Positions 35,396 to 43,842 are shown, counted from the first letter of the stretch. The stretch is DNA of 62,136 bases from Domibacillus indicus (GCF_023715895.1 NZ_JAMBOO010000024.1:1-62136), one strand, 5' to 3'. The notes: a model not told the origin generated them from the sequence alone. Program-made: numbers and translations.

Positions 35396-36523
35396 TTAAA
35401 TTGAATATCTATTTTCAGGATAAGGCAAGCCTAAATTACCTCGTAAAGTGTTTGATTCATATTCTTTACGGAAAATTCCCCTTTCTTGTAAGAGAGGGAC
35501 GACTAAATCAATAAAGTCATCGAACCCTGAAGGAAGCTCCTGTCTTATCAGCAATAGATCCATCGCCCCTGCCTCGTACCAGTGTTGAATTTGGTCTGCT
35601 ACTTTTTCTGCCGAACCAAAAAATTCTGGTTTTGGTATTCGGTACATAGGCATTAGTGACTGCAGCTCTTGAAATTTTTCCTCTGCTTCTTTTTCTGTCC
35701 GTCCTACAATAGGATTCTGGGTAGGCATGATTAAAAAATCATTAGGTGACCGACCTTCTAATTTCACCCTTCTCTTTAGTTCTTGACTGAATGCTTTCGC
35801 ATGCTCTAAATCTTCCCCGCTAACCAATACACCCTCGGCATGCTTGGAAGCGATATTCATAAAATCCGGAGAAGTACCGGCCTGGAAAATAACCGGTCTT
35901 CCTTGTATAGAACGGCTAATATTTAACGGGCCATTCACGGAAAAATAATTCCCTCTATAGTTTAGAGCGTGCATTTTTTGTGGATCAAAGAATACGCCTC
36001 TTTTTTTATCCCGTATAAAGGCGTCATCCTCATAGGAGTCCCAAAGACCTTCGACAATCTCTAAAAATTCCTTTTTCATTGGATACAAGTCTGCTTTAGA
36101 AAGATGAGTGCGACTATAATTCGCTAGTCCTCCTGGATTGGAAGTGATGGCATTCCATCCTGCTCGGCCATTGCTGATTTTATCAAGAGAAGCTATTTGG
36201 CGGGCAACAGTGAATGGATCCGCATAAGAAGTTGCGATTGTTGCAGTAAGCCCAATAGAATGAGTCACCATGCTTAAGGCAGACAGAATACTTACACCTT
36301 CAAACATACTGAGATAATGAGGAATCATCCCCGGTCCAATATGGCTGACGTCAGCTAAAATGATCATGTCAAACTTTCCTTCTTCTAACCTTTTAGCTTT
36401 TTGTACATAGTAATCAATGCTCTCACTGGCATTAGCCGGCATATCTGGGTGACGCCAACCTATGTAATTCCAGCCTACTCCATCTATAATTCCACCAATT
36501 TTAAGTTGTTTTTTCTCTTTCAT
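35396..36523 (-). CDS. NtaA/SnaA/DszA-type flavin-dependent monooxygenase, internally shortened
   Basis: A 375-aa LLM monooxygenase of the nitrilotriacetate/pristinamycin synthase group, using FMNH2 and O2. Seen: GVGWNYIGWRHPDMP, TATIATSYADPFTVARQIASLDKIS, SNGRAGWNAITS and FQAGTSPDFMNIASKHAEGV. The C-terminus TLRGNLGLPYPENRY is normal. Compared with the usual 430-450 aa, a segment of roughly 60 residues seems missing after QELQSLM (about residue 290), before the GSAEKVADQIQHWYEAGAMD region. Whether it is active is uncertain. Partner FMN reductase genes are nearby. Confidence 0.85.
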   Translation of the reverse strand: MKEKKQLKIGGIIDGVGWNYIGWRHPDMPANASESIDYYVQKAKRLEEGKFDMIILADVSHIGPGMIPHYLSMFEGVSILSALSMVTHSIGLTATIATSYADPFTVARQIASLDKISNGRAGWNAITSNPGGLANYSRTHLSKADLYPMKKEFLEIVEGLWDSYEDDAFIRDKKRGVFFDPQKMHALNYRGNYFSVNGPLNISRSIQGRPVIFQAGTSPDFMNIASKHAEGVLVSGEDLEHAKAFSQELKRRVKLEGRSPNDFLIMPTQNPIVGRTEKEAEEKFQELQSLMPMYRIPKPEFFGSAEKVADQIQHWYEAGAMDLLLIRQELPSGFDDFIDLVVPLLQERGIFRKEYESNTLRGNLGLPYPENRYSI

Positions 36524-36557
36524 TAGTTTCGCCTTCTTTTCATTCTAGTCTTGTTAG

Positions 36558-37019
36558 CTATTTAGCTCTAAGATCAAATTTTTCTGCCAGTAAATGATGT
36601 CCCTTTAGTCGGCTTGCTTGGTCAGGGTAAAAATCTGCTATCAAAATCTCATCTAATAAAGCTTCTTTTGCCATTCACTTTAAGTTTTCAGCAACATTGG
36701 CTGCACTTCCAATAACAAAACGGCCTTTATTATATTGCCGTGCTGCCTCTTCCTGTGGTGTATAAACATACTTACTGGCTTCTTCCCGTGTTGGAAATGA
36801 AAGATCACTCGAACCTGTTGCCATTCTTGCCCACATTAATTCCAATGGCCCTGCCAAATATTTTGCCTCTTCCTCTGTTTCTGCTGCAATAACACCAATA
36901 GCCAGAATGCTTTTTGGTTCCTTCATATGATGCTCCATAACTTTCTTATGTGAAGGAGGGAAGAAAGTAGTGATGATGTTAGATTTTGAGTAATAATTTT
37001 CTCTTTTCACCTTATTCAC
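36558..37019 (-). pseudogene. LLM-class oxidoreductase remnant with internal stop
   Basis: C-terminal third of a luciferase-like oxidoreductase (MsnO8-like): LKEP-type start of match MKEPKSILAIGVIAAETEEE, then SAANVAENLK followed by an in-frame TGA at 36675-36677, then MAKEALLDEILIADFYPDQA continuing in the same frame to a stop at 36558. The N-terminal two thirds are absent. The gap 37020-37255 holds nothing recognisable. Confidence 0.75.
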
Positions 37020-37255
37020 TACTACTCTTGAATAAGCTGTCTTGCTAAATCTTTAAAGTGCAGATAATCACCAATTTTAAAATTAGACGTATCAAGAAGA
37101 TAGAGAGAATTTTTTTATTCCAAGTTAGTTGTTTATATTTGGGTATTCGGACTTTATGGTGGAAAAGGGTCTATAAGTCATCCCTCTACAAATTCTTAAT
37201 AAGTGTGGAAATTTTTCCTTTCGTTGTCCTTTTTATTTATCTAAAACACCGATTC

Positions 37256-37804
37256 TCAAAAAGAACCTTTCTTATTGACTTCTTCAAGCAATTTAGATAT
37301 TAATAACTTTAGTGAGGAATTAACCTCATTTTTTACAAATTCCCCGTCTTCGTTCAATTTATTGTTTGCTCCTGAAATTAATAATGCTCCACCATCGAAT
37401 ACATTCGCATTTAACATACTTAAATTGAGTTGTAATGCTTGATGAGCATTTTCCCCATCACATGAAGCTGTAATAACCGCTACTGGTTTCGTATAAAGCT
37501 CAGCAGACGACACCAACCATTCTAAAGCATTTTTCAAAACACCAGGTACACCCTTTATATATTCGGGTGTACAGATAATGACTCCATCTGCTCTTGAAAG
37601 CAATTCTCTATATACTTGCACCTCTACTGGTGGTTCATCATTATCTAAATCACGATTAAAATGCGGAAGTTTTTCAATACCATTGTATATTTCATATTCA
37701 ACACTGTCTGGCATGAATTTTTTTAAGCTATTAAGTGCTTTTTGAGTTGATGATTTTTTCCGGCTACTTCCTGATAGGGCTACAATATTAATCTTTGTTT
37801 CCAT
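37256..37804 (-). CDS. NADPH-dependent FMN reductase
   Basis: 182 aa, flavodoxin-like. FMN loop SGSSRKKSSTQKALNSL near residue 12, then TPEYIKGVPGVLKNALEWL near 80. Supplies reduced flavin or reduces quinones. Good AAGGAGAG site. It lies between an LLM remnant and nitronate monooxygenase, consistent with a flavin-coupled oxidation cluster. Confidence 0.9.
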   Translation of the reverse strand: METKINIVALSGSSRKKSSTQKALNSLKKFMPDSVEYEIYNGIEKLPHFNRDLDNDEPPVEVQVYRELLSRADGVIICTPEYIKGVPGVLKNALEWLVSSAELYTKPVAVITASCDGENAHQALQLNLSMLNANVFDGGALLISGANNKLNEDGEFVKNEVNSSLKLLISKLLEEVNKKGSF

Positions 37805-37916
37805 ACGAATCTCTCCTTCAATAAATATTGATTAAAAATTACTTCACTTCAGAAACTCTGATTCCATTAAACTTCTTTTTAGTTTAGGGTGAATATATTC
37901 CGAAGATCCTAATATT

Positions 37917-38876
37917 TTAATTAAAGTCTTGCATCAAAGTATCTACCACTTCTTTTACAGTTCTGATTTCTTTAATTGGCGTAATTCCAGTACCTATAGA
38001 AATATAGCCATCGTCTGTATTTCCTTCTAGCATGCCGATACGCATTCCAATTGATCCACGCATCATTTTTGCTATTTCTTCACGACTAACACCTTGTTTA
38101 TCCATTTCGACTAGTTTATTCGCAAATTTAGTAGGTAAAGAACGATAGTATGCTGGTAAAGTACGGAACATTAGTAAATCTTCTGCTGTAGCATCTACAA
38201 TCATTTGTTTCACGTTTTCTGCTGCTGGATTTTCTTTTGTTGGAATAAAGACACTACCAGCAAACACACCTTCAGCGCCTAAAGCAAATGCGGCACGCAC
38301 TCCTCTAACGTCTCCAATACCACCAGCTGCCATTACAGGGGTATTTATAGCATCTACAATCATTGGAACAATCGAAAATGTTCCAATAACTCGTTCTGGA
38401 ACCGTACCACCTTCATCAAATCCAGTTGCTACATAAACATCTATTCCAAATTCTTCTGCAGCTTTTGCATCTTCAATAGTAGGGGTAAGGGGTCTATAAA
38501 CAATTTTAATATTGTTTTCTTTTAATGGTTTAAAGATTCTTTCATCCAGTACACCGTTCACAAGAACAACAGGAACTTTCTCGTCAATAACTGTTTCTAA
38601 AATCGGCCATGTGTAAGCTAAATCACGATTTACGATCACAGGTATTCCAAATGGCTTATTAGTTAATGATTTTGTTTTTTGTATTTCAGTTCTCATTCTT
38701 TCCGCACTTGTTTCGGGTGAACGAGTTATATCAACCTGACCGGCATTTGGACCTAGAAATCCTAATCCACCAGCATTGCTTACCGCTGCAACAAATTCGG
38801 CATTAGTAACCCAAGACATCGGGCCCTGTATAATCGGTTTTTCTATATTTAATATTTCGCATATTCTATTATTCAT
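37917..38876 (-). CDS. nitronate monooxygenase (2-nitropropane dioxygenase family)
   Basis: A 319-aa FMN TIM-barrel enzyme that oxidises alkyl nitronates such as propionate-3-nitronate. Seen: IIQGPMSWVTNAEFVAAVSN, GGLGFLG, ATGFDEGG and MAAGGIGDVRGVRAAFALGAEGV, the phosphate-binding region. ATG 38876 follows GCAGGAGGA; the frame stays open further upstream but without a start signal. A MarR-type palindrome lies 140 bp upstream, next to the marR paralog 2 stop. Confidence 0.92.
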   Translation of the reverse strand: MNNRICEILNIEKPIIQGPMSWVTNAEFVAAVSNAGGLGFLGPNAGQVDITRSPETSAERMRTEIQKTKSLTNKPFGIPVIVNRDLAYTWPILETVIDEKVPVVLVNGVLDERIFKPLKENNIKIVYRPLTPTIEDAKAAEEFGIDVYVATGFDEGGTVPERVIGTFSIVPMIVDAINTPVMAAGGIGDVRGVRAAFALGAEGVFAGSVFIPTKENPAAENVKQMIVDATAEDLLMFRTLPAYYRSLPTKFANKLVEMDKQGVSREEIAKMMRGSIGMRIGMLEGNTDDGYISIGTGITPIKEIRTVKEVVDTLMQDFN

Positions 38877-39016
38877 TATTGAATCCTCCTGCTTACGATT
38901 ATTTTCAACAACCTTCAGTTGGTTAAAAAAACACTTAGTTTGGTAAATATTTTTCACCTTGGCTAATTTACTAGTGCAATGTTTTGGCCAGAGTATCTTC
39001 AAGGCTTCTAAATATG

Positions 39017-39034
39017 TATTTAGGGTGCTAAATA
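39017..39034. promoter_or_regulatory. MarR-type operator (site 3)
   Basis: TATTTAG-GGTG-CTAAATA, a perfect 7-bp inverted repeat, lies between marR paralog 2 and nitronate monooxygenase. Confidence 0.65.
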
Positions 39035-39052
39035 TATATTTCGAGAAAAAAC

Positions 39053-39478
39053 CTAGTATAAGTTTTTCTCCATACACTTTAATAAATCCCTTAATATTAA
39101 GCGTTTTTCGGCTGAAATTGACTGTAGTAATTTTTCTTGCTGCTGTTTCCATTTAAATCTAACGGGTTCTTCTAATTCTTTGCCTTTGTCCGTTAGATAA
39201 ATTCGCATAACCCTTGCATCCTCTTCATCACGTTTACGGTATATGAAACCATTCTGCTCTAGCGATTTAACCATATTTGTTACCGTAGGCGGTTCGCATT
39301 TTAAATGTTCACATAGCTGCATTTGTGTTATTCCATCACCCAACCACAAACGCGAGAGTAAATTATCTTGGCCTACATAAAGATTAAGTTCTCTAAGATT
39401 CTCACTATAATCTCGACGCATTTGGGAAGAAACTTTATCCAGGGACATACGAATATCACAGTCAACACTAACCTTCAT
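39053..39478 (-). CDS. MarR-family regulator, paralog 2
   Basis: 141 aa, nearly the same as the protein at 34526-34951, including the identical HTH core ITQMQLCEHLKCEPPTVTNM. ATG 39478 has an AGGAGGTG site. Palindromes lie on both sides of the gene (39017 and 39503). It probably represses itself and the nitronate monooxygenase. Confidence 0.9.
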   Translation of the reverse strand: MKVSVDCDIRMSLDKVSSQMRRDYSENLRELNLYVGQDNLLSRLWLGDGITQMQLCEHLKCEPPTVTNMVKSLEQNGFIYRKRDEEDARVMRIYLTDKGKELEEPVRFKWKQQQEKLLQSISAEKRLILRDLLKCMEKNLY

Positions 39479-39502
39479 AGATGCACCTCCTATAGCCAAA
39501 AA

Positions 39503-39522
39503 ATATTTAGTGGGCTAAATAT
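39503..39522. promoter_or_regulatory. MarR-type operator (site 4)
   Basis: ATATTTAG-TGGG-CTAAATAT, a perfect 8-bp inverted repeat 25 bp upstream of marR paralog 2. Confidence 0.7.
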
Positions 39523-39604
39523 ATCATGGTTGTTTTTTAGTTGTCAACGTTTCTGCATTGATTGCTCTTCTTCAGCTAACCTGCCCATTCGTATTATAAG
39601 GTCA

Positions 39605-39838
39605 GCCAGAAAATATTTCTGGTTGACCATTTTTTATATGGTTTTATGATATCAGTAGCCAGGGTAGAACGTAACTGCCCGTGGGGCTTGACCCCGTCAG
39701 CTAAACCGTTCGCCCCCTACTTGTAGAAACATGATTGAGGCTGGTTGGGACATAGATCTCGTATAACAAGCGAAGCTGTGATACTGCATGGAGGATTAGG
39801 GGTTACTGGCAAATCACCATATTAGGAGGAGATTCAGA
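39605..39838 (+). ncRNA. candidate IS110 bridge RNA region, copy 2
   Basis: Non-coding 5' end with only a handful of differences from copy 1, although the transposase genes have diverged much more downstream. This supports a conserved RNA role. Ends are not determined. Confidence 0.5.
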
Positions 39839-41074
39839 ATGAATCCAGTCGTCGGTCTGGATATATCGAAAGGGGAAAGTCAGGTTCAAGCCTTTCTAGA
39901 TAAAGGTAAGCCATACAGTAAGAGCTTTAAAGTAAATCACACTCTTGAGGGCCTTCGTTCACTTGTATCGTTTCTTGAGAATGTAAAGCAAGAAGCTGGG
40001 AAGAAACCTTCAGTAATATTAGAGGCTACTGGGCATTATCAAACTCCAGTCGTTCAATACTTGGAAGAACGAGGCTATTTATTGGTTATCATCAATCCAT
40101 TGATCTCCTATAAGGCAAGAGGATCAAGTTTGAGAAAAGTAAAGACAGATGCCATTGATGCCTACCTCCTCTGTGAGTTGTTTTATAAAGAGGAATTAGA
40201 ACCTTATAAAAAGCGTGGAGTTCAGTTATTGAACCTTCGGAATCTTACAAGACAACACGAAAATATAACTGGAGTCATGATTCAGACAAAGCTTCAATTT
40301 CAAGCAGTGCTTGAACAGGTGTTTCCTGAATATAAAGGGGTCTTTGGCGATTTATATTCGGTTGTTTCACTCTTAACTCTTTCAGAGTTCCCTTCTTCCG
40401 AGGATATTTTGAGAGCCAGTGAAGAAACAATTACAGACAAGATATTTGGATTATGTAAAAGTCGATCAATCAGATGGGCAAAAGAAAAAGCTGTTCAGCT
40501 TAAAGCTGCGGCAGCCCGTAATCCTTTTGAAAAAACAGTGTACCAAAGTTATATATTAAGTCTTCGTATGTATATTAATATTCTTCTTCAATACAAAGAA
40601 CATCTATCAAAGTTAGAGTCAGAAATAGATGCCCTCGCTAAGGAAATTGAAGAATATAATATCATCAAATCTATCCCTGGTATTGGAGAAAAGATCGCTG
40701 CAACGATCATTTCTGAAATTGGAGAGATAGATCGATTTACTGATCCTAAAAAGCTGGTAGCTTTCGCTGGAGTTGATCCTAGTGTATTTGAATCCGGTAA
40801 GTTTACAGCCACTAAAAACCGAATCACTAAAAGAGGGTCAAGCAGGCTTCGGCACGCCTTATACATGGCAGTTCGTTGTGCAATTCGTGACTGCCGTAAG
40901 ATCAAAACAAGCGATGAAATCATTCCTCGTAATAAGAAATTACGGGAGTTCTATGATAAAAAACGTGAAGAAGGAAAACCCTTTAAAGTAGCCGTTATTG
41001 CGTGTGTAAATAAACTCTTACATTGGATATTTGCCCTTTTAAAGAACAGAACAACTTTCCAGGATATAGCTTAA
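39839..41074 (+). CDS. IS110-family transposase (type 2), copy 2
   Basis: 411 aa, intact. DEDD landmarks VVGLDISKGESQ, VILEATGHYQ and KTDAIDAYLL, and the C-terminal SIPGIGEKIAATIISEIG. This copy has the usual Ala after the last Asp (DAIDAYLL), where copy 1 has Ser. Confidence 0.95.
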   Translation: MNPVVGLDISKGESQVQAFLDKGKPYSKSFKVNHTLEGLRSLVSFLENVKQEAGKKPSVILEATGHYQTPVVQYLEERGYLLVIINPLISYKARGSSLRKVKTDAIDAYLLCELFYKEELEPYKKRGVQLLNLRNLTRQHENITGVMIQTKLQFQAVLEQVFPEYKGVFGDLYSVVSLLTLSEFPSSEDILRASEETITDKIFGLCKSRSIRWAKEKAVQLKAAAARNPFEKTVYQSYILSLRMYINILLQYKEHLSKLESEIDALAKEIEEYNIIKSIPGIGEKIAATIISEIGEIDRFTDPKKLVAFAGVDPSVFESGKFTATKNRITKRGSSRLRHALYMAVRCAIRDCRKIKTSDEIIPRNKKLREFYDKKREEGKPFKVAVIACVNKLLHWIFALLKNRTTFQDIA

Positions 41075-41343
41075 AATCTACATCCAACCAAATAACACAA
41101 AACCTTCCAACACATGATTAAAAGAAGGTTATTTGTCATGCTTATTTTTAGTATATCATGCGATTTTCAAGATTTTTATTGAAAAATATTGACAAACTAT
41201 TAGCTGGTTTAGTTTAAGTATATTCCTTCACAAACTTTTCACTCTTTAGTACAAAATCTCTCAGTTTCTTTAAAGACTAGTAATAAAGTGTGCCGGTTAC
41301 TTAATAACGATACATCATTTTTTCTAGTAAGCTTTTTTCTACA

Positions 41344-41389
41344 TCAATAAATTTTCATATAAATATATATTAATATAAAAATTTATTGA
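41344..41389. repeat. AT palindrome of repeat R1 (isolated copy E)
   Basis: TCAATAAATTTTCATATAAA through AATTTATTGA is the same 40-bp palindrome as at 154-193, without the rest of R1. It lies in the gene-less stretch 41210-41493. Confidence 0.6.
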
Positions 41390-41493
41390 TATAAAAATAT
41401 ATTTTTAGCAAGGCGTTTAAATAGCAAATGTCATTGTACATATGTAACGAACAAAAGAAGGTGCCAGCTAAATGCTAGTACCCTTATGTGGAA

Positions 41494-42786
41494 TTAGGTA
41501 GAAGCCCCTTTGTGCCCCCCAATATGACCCGCTCGCTGAAGATAAGTGCCGCCATTCATTAAGCTATACGCGTGAAAAATCGCTTTTTTACCAAAACGGT
41601 CACGTATTTGATCGATGGTTTCATCTAAAACATGGCGTCTTTCATCCAGTTCAGGGGGCGTAAATAAATCAATCTGTTCATGTGCTGCAGGCTGTAATTT
41701 ACTGCACACTACATGGATCTGGCGTACTGGCTGTCCGTCCCAATACTTTTTAAACAGCCGGACAAAGTGCTCACACAGTTCGGCTGTCTTATTTGTGCTT
41801 CTTGGAAGCAGTATTTGATGCCTAAAGCCGTGGTCCTCAATATCCCGGCTGTAAGATATGCCAAGTGCAATCCCCGCTGCGGCAGCCCCATGCTGGCGCA
41901 AACGCATCGCCACATCCTCTGTCATTTCTTTGATGACAATCATGATCTCCTCTTCCCTGTCATAATCCCGCAGCAAAATCTGCCCTTTGGAAAAGGATTT
42001 TTCACGGGCCCCTGCCTTCTCCGATATCACGCTGTAATCAATCCCCCAGGCATGGTAAAAAATTTGCTCCCCGAGCACGCCAAATTTTCGCTTTAGTTTC
42101 CACTTATCTGCGTGAGCAAGATCTTTTACCGATTCAATCCCTATATTGTAAAGGGCCTTGGCGTATCCATGAGAAATTCCCCACATATCTGTTATAGGGT
42201 CAATTGCCCAAACCTTCGCTGGGACATCTTCATATGACCAGTAAGAAATCCCATTCGGAGCGTTTTTCCCTTCATTATCAAGTGCCAGCTTCGCAAGCAA
42301 AGGATTGTCGCCAATCCCTATGGTGACAACCAGGCGCAGCTCCTGCCAAACCGTACGCTGAATGGTACGGGCTATTGTGAATTTATCCCCACCAAAGAGC
42401 CTTTTTGAGGCCGTTATATCCAGAAACGCTTCATCTATGGAATAGCAATGCAGGTCTTCTTCTGCTACAAAGCGGCGAAAAATATCTAGGATCATTTTAT
42501 TTACTTTTAGATAAAGAGCCATAGAGGGTTCAACAATGATTAAGCGTGGATCTTTCGGTATTTCATAATTCCGTGACCCTGTCTTAATACCGAATTCTTT
42601 TTTTACCCGCGGTGAGGCAGCCAGTACAACAGAAACGGACCGTTCTTTATGGGCGATCACAATCACATAGGCATGCAGCGGATGAATCCGGCGGCGCACA
42701 GCCTCTACACTGGCAAAGAAGGATTTCACGTCAATGCAAAATACATCCCTGCGTGGCAAGTGTTCATCATCAATAGGCCTCACCAT
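41494..42786 (-). CDS. uvrX: Y-family DNA polymerase (UvrX/YqjW type)
   Basis: 430 aa translesion polymerase of the ImpB/UmuC family: FCIDVKSFFASVEA (metal-binding Asp), CYSIDEAFLDIT (catalytic Asp-Glu), and the IGIGDNPLLAKLALDNEGKN and WGISHGYAKAL HhH region. ATG 42786 is 9 nt from GGGAG; an ATG 6 nt upstream is too close. It overlaps the upstream YolD gene by 17 bp, the common yolD-uvrX pair. LexA-type boxes lie upstream of the pair, so it is probably SOS-induced. Confidence 0.9.
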   Translation of the reverse strand: MVRPIDDEHLPRRDVFCIDVKSFFASVEAVRRRIHPLHAYVIVIAHKERSVSVVLAASPRVKKEFGIKTGSRNYEIPKDPRLIIVEPSMALYLKVNKMILDIFRRFVAEEDLHCYSIDEAFLDITASKRLFGGDKFTIARTIQRTVWQELRLVVTIGIGDNPLLAKLALDNEGKNAPNGISYWSYEDVPAKVWAIDPITDMWGISHGYAKALYNIGIESVKDLAHADKWKLKRKFGVLGEQIFYHAWGIDYSVISEKAGAREKSFSKGQILLRDYDREEEIMIVIKEMTEDVAMRLRQHGAAAAGIALGISYSRDIEDHGFRHQILLPRSTNKTAELCEHFVRLFKKYWDGQPVRQIHVVCSKLQPAAHEQIDLFTPPELDERRHVLDETIDQIRDRFGKKAIFHAYSLMNGGTYLQRAGHIGGHKGAST

Positions 42787-43141
42787 ATTCATCGTCTCCC
42801 GCGGCAAATGAAATAGACACCATTTCATCCAATCGAAACTTGGAACTGTACCCTTTCAGCTTTATATATGGATGCTGGCCGGGCAGCCGGCAAAATTCTG
42901 AGACAATCCCCTTTACCTGCAACAGGTCATGATCACCGAAGGTATTCATCTTAAACACTACTTCTCTTTCAAGATGAAGTGAGCTTTGGATAAGTCGGTC
43001 GAATTCCTCTAATTGCTGTTCGTCAAATAGAATTTCTGTTTTCACAGGTTTGCTTTTGTCTCTTTCCATCATTTCAGCATGCTCGGCTAGTATGAGTCCC
43101 TGCCATTTCATCATTCCCCGGTCATTATACAATTTCTTCAT
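42770..43141 (-). CDS. yolD: YolD-like protein
   Basis: A 123-aa YolD-family protein (RGMMKWQGLILAEH start, then FRLDEMVSI end). Members accompany Y-family polymerases and are thought to assist them, like UmuD. AAAGGAG site before ATG 43141. It overlaps uvrX, so the two are translationally coupled. Confidence 0.87.
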   Translation of the reverse strand: MKKLYNDRGMMKWQGLILAEHAEMMERDKSKPVKTEILFDEQQLEEFDRLIQSSLHLEREVVFKMNTFGDHDLLQVKGIVSEFCRLPGQHPYIKLKGYSSKFRLDEMVSISFAAGDDEYGEAY

Positions 43142-43163
43142 CCAAGATAACTCCTTTCAATGA

Positions 43164-43176
43164 GAATATATGTTCG
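43164..43176. promoter_or_regulatory. LexA-like box before yolD-uvrX
   Basis: On the minus strand CGAAC-ATAT-ATTC has one mismatch from the Bacillus LexA box CGAAC-N4-GTTCG. It lies 22 bp upstream of the yolD start. Confidence 0.55.
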
Positions 43177-43274
43177 TATATAGTATATAATTCAGTATAA
43201 GAACAAATATTCCTGCTGACAATGAAAACTTTTTAAAGATTCCTCTTTTTCATCGAAAATACGTTTGGTTTTTA

Positions 43275-43303
43275 TTGAAGTATGAACATTTGTTCTATAT
43301 AAT
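43275..43303 (+). promoter_or_regulatory. SOS promoter with LexA box
   Basis: TTGAAG (43275-43280), 17-bp spacer, TATAAT (43298-43303). The box GAAC-ATTT-GTTC (43284-43295) lies in the spacer, an ideal position for repression. It drives the small cassette that starts at 43330. Confidence 0.8.
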
Positions 43304-43329
43304 GAAGTCGTGAAGAGGAGGTTGTTAAA

Positions 43330-43551
43330 ATGAATGGATTGTTTAACACATCGCTGGAACAAAAAAAGCTGATATCCATTATGTATATGGCAGATGATCA
43401 TACGGTTACTTTTCGCAGTATTATCGTTAGGAAAATATATGGCATTCACATCCACGCGTACTGCTTGAAGAGGCAGCAAATCCGGAAGTTTAAGCGGTTC
43501 AACATTTTAGCAGCAGGAAAAGCACCGCAAAGGAGAAAGGCTTATGCTTAA
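43330..43551 (+). CDS. short WYL-like/DNA-damage-associated protein
   Basis: 73 aa, AGAGGAGG site, ATG start. The pattern LISIMYMADDHTVTFR...IHIHAYCLKRQQIRKFKRFNIL resembles the short WYL-type strand-rich proteins seen beside yolD-uvrX in Bacillus; this is a tentative match. It overlaps the next gene by 8 bp, so it is translationally coupled to the LexA-like gene. Confidence 0.7.
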   Translation: MNGLFNTSLEQKKLISIMYMADDHTVTFRSIIVRKIYGIHIHAYCLKRQQIRKFKRFNILAAGKAPQRRKAYA

Positions 43552-43792
43552 ACAACTGTCTGCACGTCAGGAAAAAATGCTGCAGTTTATAGATGATTAT
43601 GTCAGTGCCAAAAACTATCCCCCGTCTATTCGTGAAATAGACGACGCGGTTGAGTTAAAGTCTTCTTCAACCGTAAAGGGCCACCTTGATCGTTTAAAAG
43701 CGTCGGGATACGTAACCTGGGAACAGGGAAAGCCGCGGACATTGCATGTGGTGAAAAGAAGCGCAATTACCCCAATGAGATTAAATGCTTAA
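43544..43792 (+). CDS. LexA DNA-binding domain without protease domain
   Basis: 82 aa. It matches only the LexA N-terminal winged HTH: LSARQEKMLQFIDDYV, NYPPSIREIDDAVELKSSSTVKGHLDRLKASGYV. The linker, cleavage site and Ser-Lys protease domain (about 120 residues in LexA) are absent, and the gene ends before a strong terminator rather than in a broken frame. As the gene is behind an SOS promoter, the product could bind LexA boxes without being removed by RecA-driven cleavage and so dampen the response. Dimerisation, which needs the missing domain in LexA, is a question. Confidence 0.8.
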   Translation: MLKQLSARQEKMLQFIDDYVSAKNYPPSIREIDDAVELKSSSTVKGHLDRLKASGYVTWEQGKPRTLHVVKRSAITPMRLNA

Positions 43793-43799
43793 TATACAA

Positions 43800-43842
43800 A
43801 AGGAGCAATAACAGCATTGAAGACTGTTATTGCTCCTTCTCC
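43800..43842 (+). terminator. terminator of the SOS cassette
   Basis: AAGGAGCAATAACAG and exact complement, 9-nt loop, then TCTCCTT. Confidence 0.85.

Larger units (their letters stand above)
39588..41209 (+). mobile_element. IS110-family element (type 2), copy 2
   Basis: Same organisation as 23913-25533. The left flank holds an inverted R2-like piece (CTTCAGCTAACCTGCCCAT) and the right flank continues TTAGTTTAAGTATATTCC and TTCACAAAC, the 3' part of an R2 unit. Confidence 0.88.

Noticed and set aside
37058-37303. 81-codon plus-strand frame
   Set aside because: AT-rich, no start signal, and it overlaps the FMN reductase end on the other strand.
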